Part shown: positions 1 to 7,866 of the stretch, piece after piece
Position numbering within the stretch: the first letter of the stretch is position 1
How the letters are laid out: each line of letters starts with the position of its first letter
NCBI RefSeq assembly: GCF_002407205.1
Contig: NZ_CP023548.1
Location: 2,132,501 to 2,196,500, forward strand
DNA length: 64,000 nucleotides
Direction of reading: 5' to 3'
Source: Rhodobacter sp. CZR27
GTDB lineage: Bacteria > Pseudomonadota > Alphaproteobacteria > Rhodobacterales > Rhodobacteraceae
Position numbers and translations under genes: made by a program
The notes under the pieces: model-generated
What the model saw: the letters and a program-made list of their open reading frames with translations, nothing else
The model's database searches: none
Told to the model about the DNA's origin: nothing

Positions 1-547
1 GGCAGACCATGCCCCGCCCCGGTGCCGACTGTATTTGAGCGATGTCAAATGACCTTTTTTCCCTGGATTCTCTCGACGCCCGTCCTGCCGCCTCACGCAG
101 CCCCCGGAAGCCCCCGCCCCGATTGCATTTTCTCAGTATGAGCACATTAAGCGATGATGCCGTCGGGGCCGCCATGGGCAGCGAAGCCCGGATGGCGCAC
201 TATTCACGGCAGACTCCGCCCTCTCCGCTGCCCTCGGCCCTCAGACCATCCCTGCAGTCGATTCGCCGGAACGGACGCCGCGGCATCCGGGCGGCGCCGC
301 TGCCATCCGGCATTCCCCTCCGGACGGCTCGCCACCAAGGACCCTGCGGCGACCACCGCCCCTGCGCGCGGGACGCCCGCACGGGCTCGTGCCTCGGCGT
401 GGTTCTCGGCGCTTCGGGATCGGCAGCGGCTTGCCGAGCGTCGTGAAAACTTCATTCGACGCTTGGACATGAAGCGGTTACGGACCAACATGGTCACGAG
501 GACGTGCGCGGCCGCAGGCGGCGCACGAGATTCACCAAGGAGGCTTC
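1..547. other. Upstream region of sqdB without a convincing gene
   Basis: I see no credible gene here. The open frames that cross it translate to Pro/Arg/Ala-rich sequence without domain features. The last bases hold the sqdB ribosome binding site, AAGGAGG at 537-543, four nucleotides before the ATG at 548. The promoter of the sqd operon should lie in this stretch, but I could not pick out a clear -35/-10 pair. Confidence 0.5.
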
Positions 548-1762
548 ATGCGCATTGCAGTTCTCGGTGGAGACGGGTTCGTCGGCTGGCCGACGGCGCT
601 TCATCTCTCGGCTCTCGGTCACGAGATCCACATCGTCGACAACCTCTCCCGGCGCTGGATCGATACCGAACTGGGGGTCCAGTCTCTCACGCCGATGGAC
701 TCGATCCAGGAACGCTGCCGGATCTGGCATCAGGAGACCGGGCAGCGGCTGCATTTCCACTTCCTCGACCTGCGCGAATACGACCGGATCCGGGCCTGGC
801 TGGACGAGTTCCGCCCCGAGGCGATCATCCATTTCGCCGAGCAGCGCGCCGCGCCCTATTCGATGAAATCGGACCGGCACAAGGTCTATACCGTCAACAA
901 CAACGTCAATGCCACGCACAACCTGCTGGCGGCCATGGTCGAGACGGGGGTGGATGCCCATCTCGTCCATCTGGGCACAATGGGGGTCTATGGCTATTCA
1001 ACCGTCGGCGCCCCGATCCCCGAGGGCTACCTCGATGTCTCGGTCGAGACACCCACCGGCCCGCGCGAACTGGAGATCCTCTATCCGACGCGCCCCGGCT
1101 CGATCTACCACATGACCAAGAGCCTCGATCAGATCCTTTTCCAGTTCTATGCCCAGAACGACGGGCTCAGGATCACCGACCTGCATCAGGGCATCGTCTG
1201 GGGCACCCATACCGACCAGACGCGCCGGCATCCGCAGCTGATCAACCGCTTCGACTATGACGGCGACTATGGCACGGTGCTGAACCGCTTCCTGATCCAG
1301 GCGGCGATCGGCTATCCGCTTACCGTCCACGGCACCGGCGGGCAGACCCGCGCCTTCATCCACCTGCAGGATTCGGTGCGCTGCGTCGAGCTTGCGCTGT
1401 CGGACGCGCCGAAGGCGGGCGACCGCGTCAGGATCTTCAACCAGATGACCGAGACGCACCGCGTCCGCGACCTGGCCGAGCTGGTGGCCCGGATGACGGG
1501 CGCCAAGGTCGCGTTCCTGCCCAACCCGCGCAAGGAAGCCGACGAGAACGAGCTGCTGGTGAAGAACGACCAGTTCCTCGAGCTGGGGCTGAAGCCGATC
1601 ACCCTGGCCGAGGGGCTGCTGGCCGAGGTGGTGGACGTGGCGAAGAAGTTCGCGCACCGGATCGACCGCAGCCGCGTGCCCTGCGTCTCGGCCTGGACGA
1701 AGGACATTGCCCAGCGCGTCGAACGCGATCCCGAGGGGCGGCGGCTGCGCTCGGTGTCGTAG
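548..1762 (+). CDS. sqdB: UDP-sulfoquinovose synthase SqdB
   Basis: Converts UDP-glucose and sulfite to UDP-sulfoquinovose, the head-group donor for the sulfolipid SQDG. It is a 404-aa short-chain dehydrogenase/epimerase. The NAD-binding GGDGFVG motif is at residues 7-13, and the SqdB/SQD1 signature FAEQRAAPYSM is near residues 97-106. The GTMG block (Thr144) and a YxxxK pair (Tyr187, Lys191) supply catalytic residues. The start at 548 is fixed by a perfect AAGGAGG four bases upstream. Its TAG stop is followed directly by the TTG of sqdD, and sqdC comes next, matching the sqdBDC operon known from Rhodobacter sphaeroides. galU, which makes the UDP-glucose substrate, lies just downstream. Confidence 0.95.
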   Translation: MRIAVLGGDGFVGWPTALHLSALGHEIHIVDNLSRRWIDTELGVQSLTPMDSIQERCRIWHQETGQRLHFHFLDLREYDRIRAWLDEFRPEAIIHFAEQRAAPYSMKSDRHKVYTVNNNVNATHNLLAAMVETGVDAHLVHLGTMGVYGYSTVGAPIPEGYLDVSVETPTGPRELEILYPTRPGSIYHMTKSLDQILFQFYAQNDGLRITDLHQGIVWGTHTDQTRRHPQLINRFDYDGDYGTVLNRFLIQAAIGYPLTVHGTGGQTRAFIHLQDSVRCVELALSDAPKAGDRVRIFNQMTETHRVRDLAELVARMTGAKVAFLPNPRKEADENELLVKNDQFLELGLKPITLAEGLLAEVVDVAKKFAHRIDRSRVPCVSAWTKDIAQRVERDPEGRRLRSVS

Positions 1763-2599
1763 TTGGATTTTTTGCCCGAGGGCCCGGCGCGGGCCGACCG
1801 CGCCTATGTCACGCTGGTCACGAACGCGGACTATGCGCTCGGGGCGAAGGCGCTGCTGCGCTCGCTGGTGCTGAGCGGCACGACGGCCGATCTCGTGGTG
1901 CTGCATACCGACGTGGCCGAGGCGGCGCTTGCGCCGCTTCGCGCGCTGGGGGCGCGGCTGGTGCGCGTCGCGCTCCTGCCGACCTCGCAGGCGTTCAACG
2001 AGGCCCATGCCCGCGATGCGCTGCATGCGCGGGCGGCCTTCACCAAGGGCGGCAAGCCACCGTTCCACACCCCGCTCGACAATTTCGCCAAGCTCCGGCT
2101 GTGGCAACTGACCGACTATCGCGCGGTGGTGTTCATCGACGCCGACGCGCTGGTGCTGCGCAACGTGGACAGGCTGTTCGACTATCCCGAGTTCTGCGCC
2201 GCGCCGAACGTCTATGAAAGCCTCGGCGACTTCCACCGGATGAACTCGGGCGTGTTCACCGCCCGGCCGTCGGAGGCGACGTTCCAGGCGATGCTGGCAA
2301 GGCTCGACGTGCCGGGCGCCTTCTGGCGGCGGACCGACCAGAGCTTCCTGCAGGAGTTCTTCCCGGACTGGCACGGGCTGCCGGTGTTCTTCAACATGCT
2401 GCAGTATGTCTGGTTCGCCATGCCCGAGCTGTGGAGCTGGCCGCAGATCCGCATCCTGCATTTCCAGTATGAGAAGCCTTGGCAGGACCACGACAAGGCC
2501 GATCGCCTGCGCCCGCTGATCGAGCTGTGGCGCGCCTATGCCGGCGAGGGTCCCGTGCCCGATCCGGCCACGCTGGCCGGCCCATGCGGCTTGCCCTGA
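1763..2599 (+). CDS. sqdD: Glycogenin-like (GT8) glycosyltransferase SqdD
   Basis: A 278-aa glycosyltransferase of the glycogenin/GT8 type. The N-terminal VTNADYALGAKALLRSL block is followed by the metal/nucleotide-binding DxD in FIDADALVL and a MNSGVF motif, as in GT8 enzymes. In R. sphaeroides SqdD is thought to transfer sulfoquinovose from UDP-sulfoquinovose to diacylglycerol. The start is a TTG at 1763 that touches the sqdB stop codon, so translational coupling is likely. Its last 16 bases overlap sqdC. The family and operon position are clear. The exact acceptor is inferred from the Rhodobacter literature. Confidence 0.9.
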   Translation: MDFLPEGPARADRAYVTLVTNADYALGAKALLRSLVLSGTTADLVVLHTDVAEAALAPLRALGARLVRVALLPTSQAFNEAHARDALHARAAFTKGGKPPFHTPLDNFAKLRLWQLTDYRAVVFIDADALVLRNVDRLFDYPEFCAAPNVYESLGDFHRMNSGVFTARPSEATFQAMLARLDVPGAFWRRTDQSFLQEFFPDWHGLPVFFNMLQYVWFAMPELWSWPQIRILHFQYEKPWQDHDKADRLRPLIELWRAYAGEGPVPDPATLAGPCGLP

Positions 2600-3399
2600 C
2601 CGGTGCCGGCGGCTTCGTCGGCCGATTCATCGCCGAGGCGGCCCGGGCCGCCGGCCACGAGCTTGTCCTGCTGTCGCGCCGTCCGACCGGGCTGCCGGGC
2701 GAGCACCGGGCGTTCGACCTGCTCGCACCGCCGCCGCCGCTGGGCGACGTGGATGCGCTTGTTCATTGCGCCTTCCTGCATGTTCCCGGCCGCTATCGCG
2801 GCGGCGAAGGCGAGGACCCGGACACGTTTCGCCGGGCGAACCTCGACGGCAGCTTGCGGCTCTTCGATGCGATGGGCGGGCGGCGGATCGTGTTCCTGTC
2901 CTCGCGCGCCGTCTTCGACGGCTATCCTGCCGGCACCCTGCTGCCCGAGACGCTCGCCCCCCGGCCCGACGGGCTTTACGGCGAGGTGAAGGTCGCGGCC
3001 GAGACGGCGCTCGCGGCCCTGCAGGGGGCCAGCCTGCGCGCCACCGGCGTCTACGGGCCGGGGCCGCAGCACAAGTGGCGCGACCTGTTCGGTGACTTCC
3101 TTGCCGGCCGGCCGATCGCGCCGCGCGTCGCGACCGAGGTGCATGGCGCGGATCTGGCGGCCGCAGCCCTGCTGCTTGTGGAGCGGCCCGAGGCGGGCGC
3201 ATTCCACGCCTCTGACCTGCTGCTGGACCGGCACGACCTGCTGGCCGAAGTCGCGCGGCTGACAGGGTCGGACCGTGCCCCGCCGGCGCGGGCCGATGCC
3301 GCGCGGGTCAGCCGGCTCGAATGCCGCCGCCTTGCAGCATTGGGCTGGCGGCCCGGCGGTTGGGATCTCCTGCGATCCTCGCTTGGATCGATGATCTGA
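2584..3399 (+). CDS. sqdC: NAD(P)-dependent epimerase/reductase SqdC
   Basis: A 271-aa extended short-chain dehydrogenase. It has a GxxGxxG nucleotide-binding motif at the very N-terminus (ALTGAGGFVGRFIAEAA), an FLSSRAVFDG block and a YGEVKVAAE segment that carries the Tyr-xxx-Lys pair. It is the third gene of the sqdBDC operon. In R. sphaeroides sqdC mutants accumulate a modified sulfolipid precursor, and the precise reaction is unsettled. The start chosen is the ATG at 2584, because the reading frame upstream of it is only the shadow of sqdD. The 16-base overlap with sqdD indicates coupled translation. Confidence 0.85.
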   Translation: MRLALTGAGGFVGRFIAEAARAAGHELVLLSRRPTGLPGEHRAFDLLAPPPPLGDVDALVHCAFLHVPGRYRGGEGEDPDTFRRANLDGSLRLFDAMGGRRIVFLSSRAVFDGYPAGTLLPETLAPRPDGLYGEVKVAAETALAALQGASLRATGVYGPGPQHKWRDLFGDFLAGRPIAPRVATEVHGADLAAAALLLVERPEAGAFHASDLLLDRHDLLAEVARLTGSDRAPPARADAARVSRLECRRLAALGWRPGGWDLLRSSLGSMI

Positions 3400-3760
3400 C
3401 AGGCGAGTTTTCGCCGCAGGTTGCCGCGAAGACTTGCCACCGCCGCCGCGACCGAGGCCGAATCAGGGGCAGCCGGGCTGCCGAAAGGCGATCCCACTCA
3501 ACCGAAAGGCGCTTTCAGCCGCCCCGCCCGGGAACCTGCGGCGCTTTTTTGGGTTAAGGCGGGGCTTCCGGCCGATTCCGCCTTGGCCAAACGACAGGCA
3601 ACAGGCATGCTCCTCGCGCTGAATCCGATTTTCACCACGGGCTTTTGCCATATGTGGACCATTCGACCCAAGCGCCCTTTGCAGGTGCAGCATTTTGTGA
3701 AAGATTGACCGGGTCCATTGATCCCTTCCCATTCCGCTGATCGAAAACATGAGGTCTTGA
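3400..3760. other. sqdC-galU intergenic region
   Basis: This 361-base gap holds the possible sqd terminator and the leader of galU. The galU ribosome binding site, GAGG, lies about six bases before the ATG at 3761. The short open frames in the gap show no family features, and I do not call them. Base composition becomes more AT-rich after about 3600, which suits a promoter, but no clear promoter elements were identified. Confidence 0.5.
3518..3550 (+). terminator. Possible intrinsic terminator after sqdC
   Basis: A short GCCGC/GCGGC stem (3518-3522 with 3538-3542) is followed by GC and then six T residues at 3545-3550. It lies about 120 bases downstream of the sqdC stop codon. The stem is short and the loop contains a CCCGGG self-complement, so the structure is only moderately convincing. 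Confidence 0.4.
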
Positions 3761-4699
3761 ATGTCTTCGCAGAAGGTCACCACCGCCATATTTCCGATCG
3801 CGGGGCTCGGGACCAGATTTCTTCCCGCCACCAAGTCGATTCCGAAGGAGATCCTGACCCTCGTCGACAAGCCCCTGATCCAGTATGCGGTCGAGGAGGC
3901 GCGCGAGGCCGGCATCCACGACTTCATCTTCGTGACGTCGCGCGGCAAGGGCGCGCTGGAGGACTTTTTCGACGTCAACCACTCGCTTGAGCGCGCCTTG
4001 CGCAAGGCCGGCAAGACCGAGCTTCTGGCGGCGCTCGAGGCGACGAACCTCGACAGCGGCCATGTCGCCTATGTCCGCCAGCACGAGGCGCTGGGCCTTG
4101 GCCATGCGGTGTGGTGCGCGCACCGGCTTGTGGGCAAGAAGCCCTTCGCGGTGATCCTGCCCGACGACATGGTGGTGGCCGACCGTCCCTGCCTGAGCCA
4201 GATGATCGAGGCGCACGAGGAGGTCGGCGGCACCATCGTCGCCACCATGGAAGTGCCGCCCGAGAAGGCCTCGTCTTATGGCATCCTCGATGTCGAGGAG
4301 ACCCGCGGCGCGCTGATCCGACCGCGCGGCATCGTCGAGAAGCCGAAGGCCGGCACCGCGCCGTCGAACTTCGCGGTGATCGGGCGCTACATCCTTGCGC
4401 CCGCGATCATGCATCACCTGAACCGCAAGAAGGTGGGGGCCGGCGGCGAGATCCAGCTGACGGACGCCATCGCGCATGAACTTGCGGACAATCCCGGCTC
4501 GGTCCACGGGTTCCGCTTCCAGGGCGAGCGGTTCGACTGTGGCTCGAAGGCGGGCTTCCTGCAGGCGACCGTGGCGCTGGCGCTCCAACGCGAGGACCTG
4601 CGCGACGAATTCGCCGAGTTCCTCGAAGCGATCGCGCCGCATCGCGGCCTCGGTGCGCAGCGCGCGGCGACGCTGCGCAGCGTCGCCGCTGCCGGCTGA
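3761..4699 (+). CDS. galU: UTP--glucose-1-phosphate uridylyltransferase
   Basis: Makes UDP-glucose from UTP and glucose 1-phosphate. The protein has 312 aa, close to the usual GalU length. It carries the nucleotidyltransferase signature GLGTRFLPATKSIPKE near residues 15-30, LPDD in the middle, and the VEKPKAG block. UDP-glucose feeds both neighbouring pathways: sulfolipid synthesis (SqdB) and the exopolysaccharide glucosyltransferases downstream. In exo loci of rhizobia the equivalent gene is called exoN. The next gene starts 28 bases downstream, so co-transcription with the exo genes is likely. Confidence 0.96.
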   Translation: MSSQKVTTAIFPIAGLGTRFLPATKSIPKEILTLVDKPLIQYAVEEAREAGIHDFIFVTSRGKGALEDFFDVNHSLERALRKAGKTELLAALEATNLDSGHVAYVRQHEALGLGHAVWCAHRLVGKKPFAVILPDDMVVADRPCLSQMIEAHEEVGGTIVATMEVPPEKASSYGILDVEETRGALIRPRGIVEKPKAGTAPSNFAVIGRYILAPAIMHHLNRKKVGAGGEIQLTDAIAHELADNPGSVHGFRFQGERFDCGSKAGFLQATVALALQREDLRDEFAEFLEAIAPHRGLGAQRAATLRSVAAAG

Positions 4700-4727
4700 C
4701 CCCGACACGACAGGGAAAGGCGGCAGA

Positions 4728-5897
4728 TTGCGCATTCTCTATCTAGCCCACGATCTCGATGACAGCGCGATCTGGCGCCGCGCGGCGATGCTTCGCGCCG
4801 GCGGCGCCACGGTCCAGCTTGCCGGGTTCCGCCGGCGCGCGGGCCCCCTGCCCGAGGAGGCGATCCTGCTCGGGCGCACCGCCGATGCCCGGATGACCCA
4901 GCGCGCGGCCTCGGTGGTGAAGGCGGCAGCCGGCCTCGGGCGGTCGCTGGCCGAGGCGGCGCGGCCGGACGTGATCCTCGCCCGCAACCTCGAGATGCTG
5001 GCCCTCGCCGTGCGGGCGAAGGCCCTCTGGCCCGGATGCCTCGTCGTCTACGAGGTGCTGGACATCCATCGCCTGATGCTCGGCGACAGTCTGCGCGCGC
5101 GGGCGATGCGCGCGATCGAACGCCGGCTGCTGCGGCGGGCCGGGCTGGTGCTCACCTCGTCGCCGGGCTTCATCAACGAGTATTTCCAGCCCTTCCAGCA
5201 GACGCGCGCGCCGATCCGGCTGGTCGAGAACAAGTGCTTCTATCCGCAGGGCGCGATGCCCCCGGCGCCCTTGCGCCGCGCGGTCACGGCGCCGATCACC
5301 ATCGGCTGGTTCGGCATCCTGCGCTGCGCCTGGTCGCTCGACTGCCTCGACCGGATCACCCGGCAGCAGCCGGGCCGCTACCGCGTCATCCTGCGCGGCA
5401 AGCCCGCGCTGGACCAGATGCCGGACTTCCACGACAGGGTCGCGGACAACCCCGACCTGCATTTCGGCGGCGCCTACCGCAACCCCGAGGATCTGGAGGC
5501 GATCTATGGCGAGGTGCACCTTTCCTGGCTGATCGATCGCTTCGACGCCGGAAAAAACTCGGACTGGTTGCTGCCCAACCGGCTTTACGAGGGGTGCAGA
5601 CACCACGCGGTTCCCGTCGCGCTGGCCGGCACCGAGGCGGCCAACTTCCTGGCCGATCTCGCCATCGGCCTGACGGTGCCGGATGCGACGACCGACGAGG
5701 TCGCGCGCCTGCTGGACAGGCTCGACCCCGCCGGGGTGGAGCGGCTCAGGGAGGCCGTGGCGGCGGTGCCCGGATCGGTCTGGACGACCGGACCCGAGGA
5801 AACACAGGACATCATCGGCCTGATGGGCCAGGTGGCGGCCGCCCGCGGCCGTAGGAGACAGGCGGCAATGCGGCGGAAAGGCTGGTTCACGACATGA
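4728..5897 (+). CDS. Glycosyltransferase, ExoL-like
   Basis: A 389-aa soluble glycosyltransferase with a GT4/GT-B look. It opens with RILYLAHDLDDSAIWRRAAM and has alternating hydrophobic strands and an internal EVLDIHRLMLGD segment. It resembles ExoL-type enzymes of succinoglycan loci, but I cannot assign the sugar it adds. The start is a TTG at 4728, preceded by a purine-rich AGGGAAAGG. In-frame sequence before it reads through the 3' end of galU in the wrong frame. It ends in an ATGA overlap with the ExoA-like gene and is the first glycosyltransferase of a tightly packed four-gene operon. Confidence 0.75.
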   Translation: MRILYLAHDLDDSAIWRRAAMLRAGGATVQLAGFRRRAGPLPEEAILLGRTADARMTQRAASVVKAAAGLGRSLAEAARPDVILARNLEMLALAVRAKALWPGCLVVYEVLDIHRLMLGDSLRARAMRAIERRLLRRAGLVLTSSPGFINEYFQPFQQTRAPIRLVENKCFYPQGAMPPAPLRRAVTAPITIGWFGILRCAWSLDCLDRITRQQPGRYRVILRGKPALDQMPDFHDRVADNPDLHFGGAYRNPEDLEAIYGEVHLSWLIDRFDAGKNSDWLLPNRLYEGCRHHAVPVALAGTEAANFLADLAIGLTVPDATTDEVARLLDRLDPAGVERLREAVAAVPGSVWTTGPEETQDIIGLMGQVAAARGRRRQAAMRRKGWFTT

Positions 5898-6889
5898 CGG
5901 CACGCGTGCTCATCGTCATCCCGACCCTCAACGAGGCAAGCCACATCGACCGTGTCCTCGATGGGCTGATGCCGTTCGTGCGCCGGCATCCGGCGCGGAT
6001 CGTCGTGGCCGACGGCGGCTCGACCGACGGCACGCGCGAGCGCGTCGCCCGCCGGCCCGAGGCCGAGATCACCCTGATCGAGAACCCGAACCGGTTGCAG
6101 AGCGCGGCGGTCAACCTCGCGGTCGAGGCCTGTGGCGCCGGGACCGAGTTCCTGATCCGCATCGACGCCCACAGCGCCTATCCCGAGGATTACTGCGACG
6201 TGCTGCTGCAGGAGGCCCGCGCCACCGGCGCCGATGCGGTCGTGGTGGGGATGAAGGCGGTCGGCTCGGGCTTCTGGCAGAGCCTGATCGCGGCGGCGCA
6301 GAATTCGCGCGTCGGCAACGGCGGCTCGGCGCATCGCGTGGCGCCGGTCGGGCGCTTCGTCGATCACGGCCACCACGCGCTGATGCGGATCGATGCCTTC
6401 CGGCAGGTGGGCGGCTATGACGAGACCTTCAGCCACAACGAGGATGCCGAGCTTGACCTTCGGCTGCGGCGCGAGGGCTTCCGGATCTGGCTGACGCCGC
6501 GCACGCGGGTGGACTATTTCCCGCGGCACAGCATCCGCGCGCTGGTGAAGCAGTATTTCGCATTCGGCATGGGCCGGGCGCGCAACAACCTGAAGCACCG
6601 GTCGCTGCCGGGCCTGCGTCAGGCGGTGCTGGTGGCGCTGATGCCCGCGCTTGCCATGGCGGTGCTGGTACCGATCCACTGGCTGTTCGCGGTGCCCTTC
6701 GCGCTCTGGATCGCCGGCTGCCTGGTCGGCGGCGTGATGATCGCGCGCGAGATCGGCTCGGCCGGCGGCATCCTGTCGGGCTTTGCGGCGGGTGCGATGC
6801 ATGTCGCCTGGTCCGCGGGGTTCTGGGCGCATCTGTTTCGTCACCTCGGCGGCCTGCGCGACATCGGCCGTGCGGGGGCCCCGGCATGA
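5894..6889 (+). CDS. exoA: GT2 glycosyltransferase, succinoglycan ExoA type
   Basis: A 331-aa family-2 glycosyltransferase. The N-terminal domain has the IPTLNEASHI nucleotide-binding start, VADGGSTDGT, and IRIDAHSAYP as the DxD element. A further FSHNEDAELDLRLRREG block carries acceptor-site acidic residues. The C-terminal 100 residues contain about two to three hydrophobic segments (VALMPALAMAVLVPIHWLFA and later), so the protein is membrane-anchored like ExoA. ExoA adds a glucose early in succinoglycan assembly on undecaprenyl diphosphate. It overlaps both neighbours by ATGA, indicating coupled translation within the exo operon. Confidence 0.82.
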   Translation: MTARVLIVIPTLNEASHIDRVLDGLMPFVRRHPARIVVADGGSTDGTRERVARRPEAEITLIENPNRLQSAAVNLAVEACGAGTEFLIRIDAHSAYPEDYCDVLLQEARATGADAVVVGMKAVGSGFWQSLIAAAQNSRVGNGGSAHRVAPVGRFVDHGHHALMRIDAFRQVGGYDETFSHNEDAELDLRLRREGFRIWLTPRTRVDYFPRHSIRALVKQYFAFGMGRARNNLKHRSLPGLRQAVLVALMPALAMAVLVPIHWLFAVPFALWIAGCLVGGVMIAREIGSAGGILSGFAAGAMHVAWSAGFWAHLFRHLGGLRDIGRAGAPA

Positions 6890-7866
6890 CGGACCGTCAG
6901 GTCGCGATCGGTCTCTGCACCTTCCGCCGCCCCGGCGTGGCCGCGACGCTGGCCTCGATCGGGGCGCTTCGCTGGCCGAAGGGCACGACGGGCGTGGTGA
7001 TCGTGGCCGACAACGACGAGGTGCCCTCGGCCCGCACAACGGTCGAGGCCGCGGCCCGCGGTCTGCCGATCCCGTTGACCTACATCCACGCCCCGGCGCG
7101 CAACATCTCGATCGCGCGGAACGCGGTGATCGAGGCTGCGCTGGCCCGGCGGATCGACCTGCTGGCCTTTCTCGACGACGACGAGATGGTGGAGGCCGAC
7201 TGGATCGCCGAACTGCTGCGCGTTCAGGGCGAAAGCGGTGCCGAGGCGGTGCTGGGTCCGGTGCAGGGCGAGCATGGCCCCGACGCCCCGTCCTGGATGC
7301 GCGAGGGCGCCGCGCACGACACGCGCCCGACCTTCCTTGCCGACGGGGTGATAAAATCCGGCTACACCTGCAACGTCCTGATCGATCTGGCCGCGCCCGC
7401 GGTCGAGGGGCTGCGCTTCGATCCCGCCCGCGGACGCTCGGGCGGCGAGGACACCGCCTTCTTCGATGCCATGCTGCGGGCCGGGGGCCGCATCGCCTTC
7501 GCCGCGGGGGCGCTGGCGCGTGAGACGGTTCCGCCCGAGCGGGCGCGACTCGGCTGGCTGCTGCGCCGCCGCTTCCGGATGGGCCAGACGCATGCCAGCC
7601 TGATCGCCCGGCCCGGCGCGCTGCGGCGTGCTGGACAGGGTGCCGCGGCGCTGGCGAAGATCGCGGCCTGTGGCGGGATGGCGCTGGCGACAGTTCACGA
7701 TCCGCTGCGCCGCAACAGTGCGCTGTTGCGCGGGGCGCTGCATGTGGGCACACTGTCGGCACTTTTCGGAGCCAGACCGATTTCCATATACGGCGACATC
7801 ATGCCTGCGCCTCGATCCATTGAGACCAAAACCGATACTTATTTCGTTCCGAGGAGCAGAACTTGA
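6886..7866 (+). CDS. exoM: GT2 glycosyltransferase, succinoglycan ExoM type
   Basis: A 326-aa family-2 glycosyltransferase. It starts with VAIGLCTFRRPGVAATLASI and has the block NISIARNAVIEAAL followed by the acidic motif FLDDDEMVEADWI, typical of ExoM-like enzymes. A GRSGGEDTAFF segment corresponds to the catalytic-base region. ExoM adds a glucose residue in the octasaccharide repeat of succinoglycan. The actual sugar in this organism is unknown. It shares ATGA with exoA upstream and a TTGA overlap with exoP downstream. Confidence 0.82.
   Translation: MTDRQVAIGLCTFRRPGVAATLASIGALRWPKGTTGVVIVADNDEVPSARTTVEAAARGLPIPLTYIHAPARNISIARNAVIEAALARRIDLLAFLDDDEMVEADWIAELLRVQGESGAEAVLGPVQGEHGPDAPSWMREGAAHDTRPTFLADGVIKSGYTCNVLIDLAAPAVEGLRFDPARGRSGGEDTAFFDAMLRAGGRIAFAAGALARETVPPERARLGWLLRRRFRMGQTHASLIARPGALRRAGQGAAALAKIAACGGMALATVHDPLRRNSALLRGALHVGTLSALFGARPISIYGDIMPAPRSIETKTDTYFVPRSRT

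Noticed and set aside
42..446. Open frame of 134 codons upstream of sqdB
   Set aside because: The product is Pro/Arg/Ser-rich without domain features, overlapped by other equally long frames, and has no plausible ribosome binding site.
998..2491. 497-codon frame on the minus strand across sqdB and sqdD
   Set aside because: Antisense shadow of strongly coding, high-GC genes; the translation is His/Arg/Gln-rich with no family features.
3632..4735. 367-codon minus-strand frame over galU
   Set aside because: Antisense shadow of galU, with the same composition artefact.
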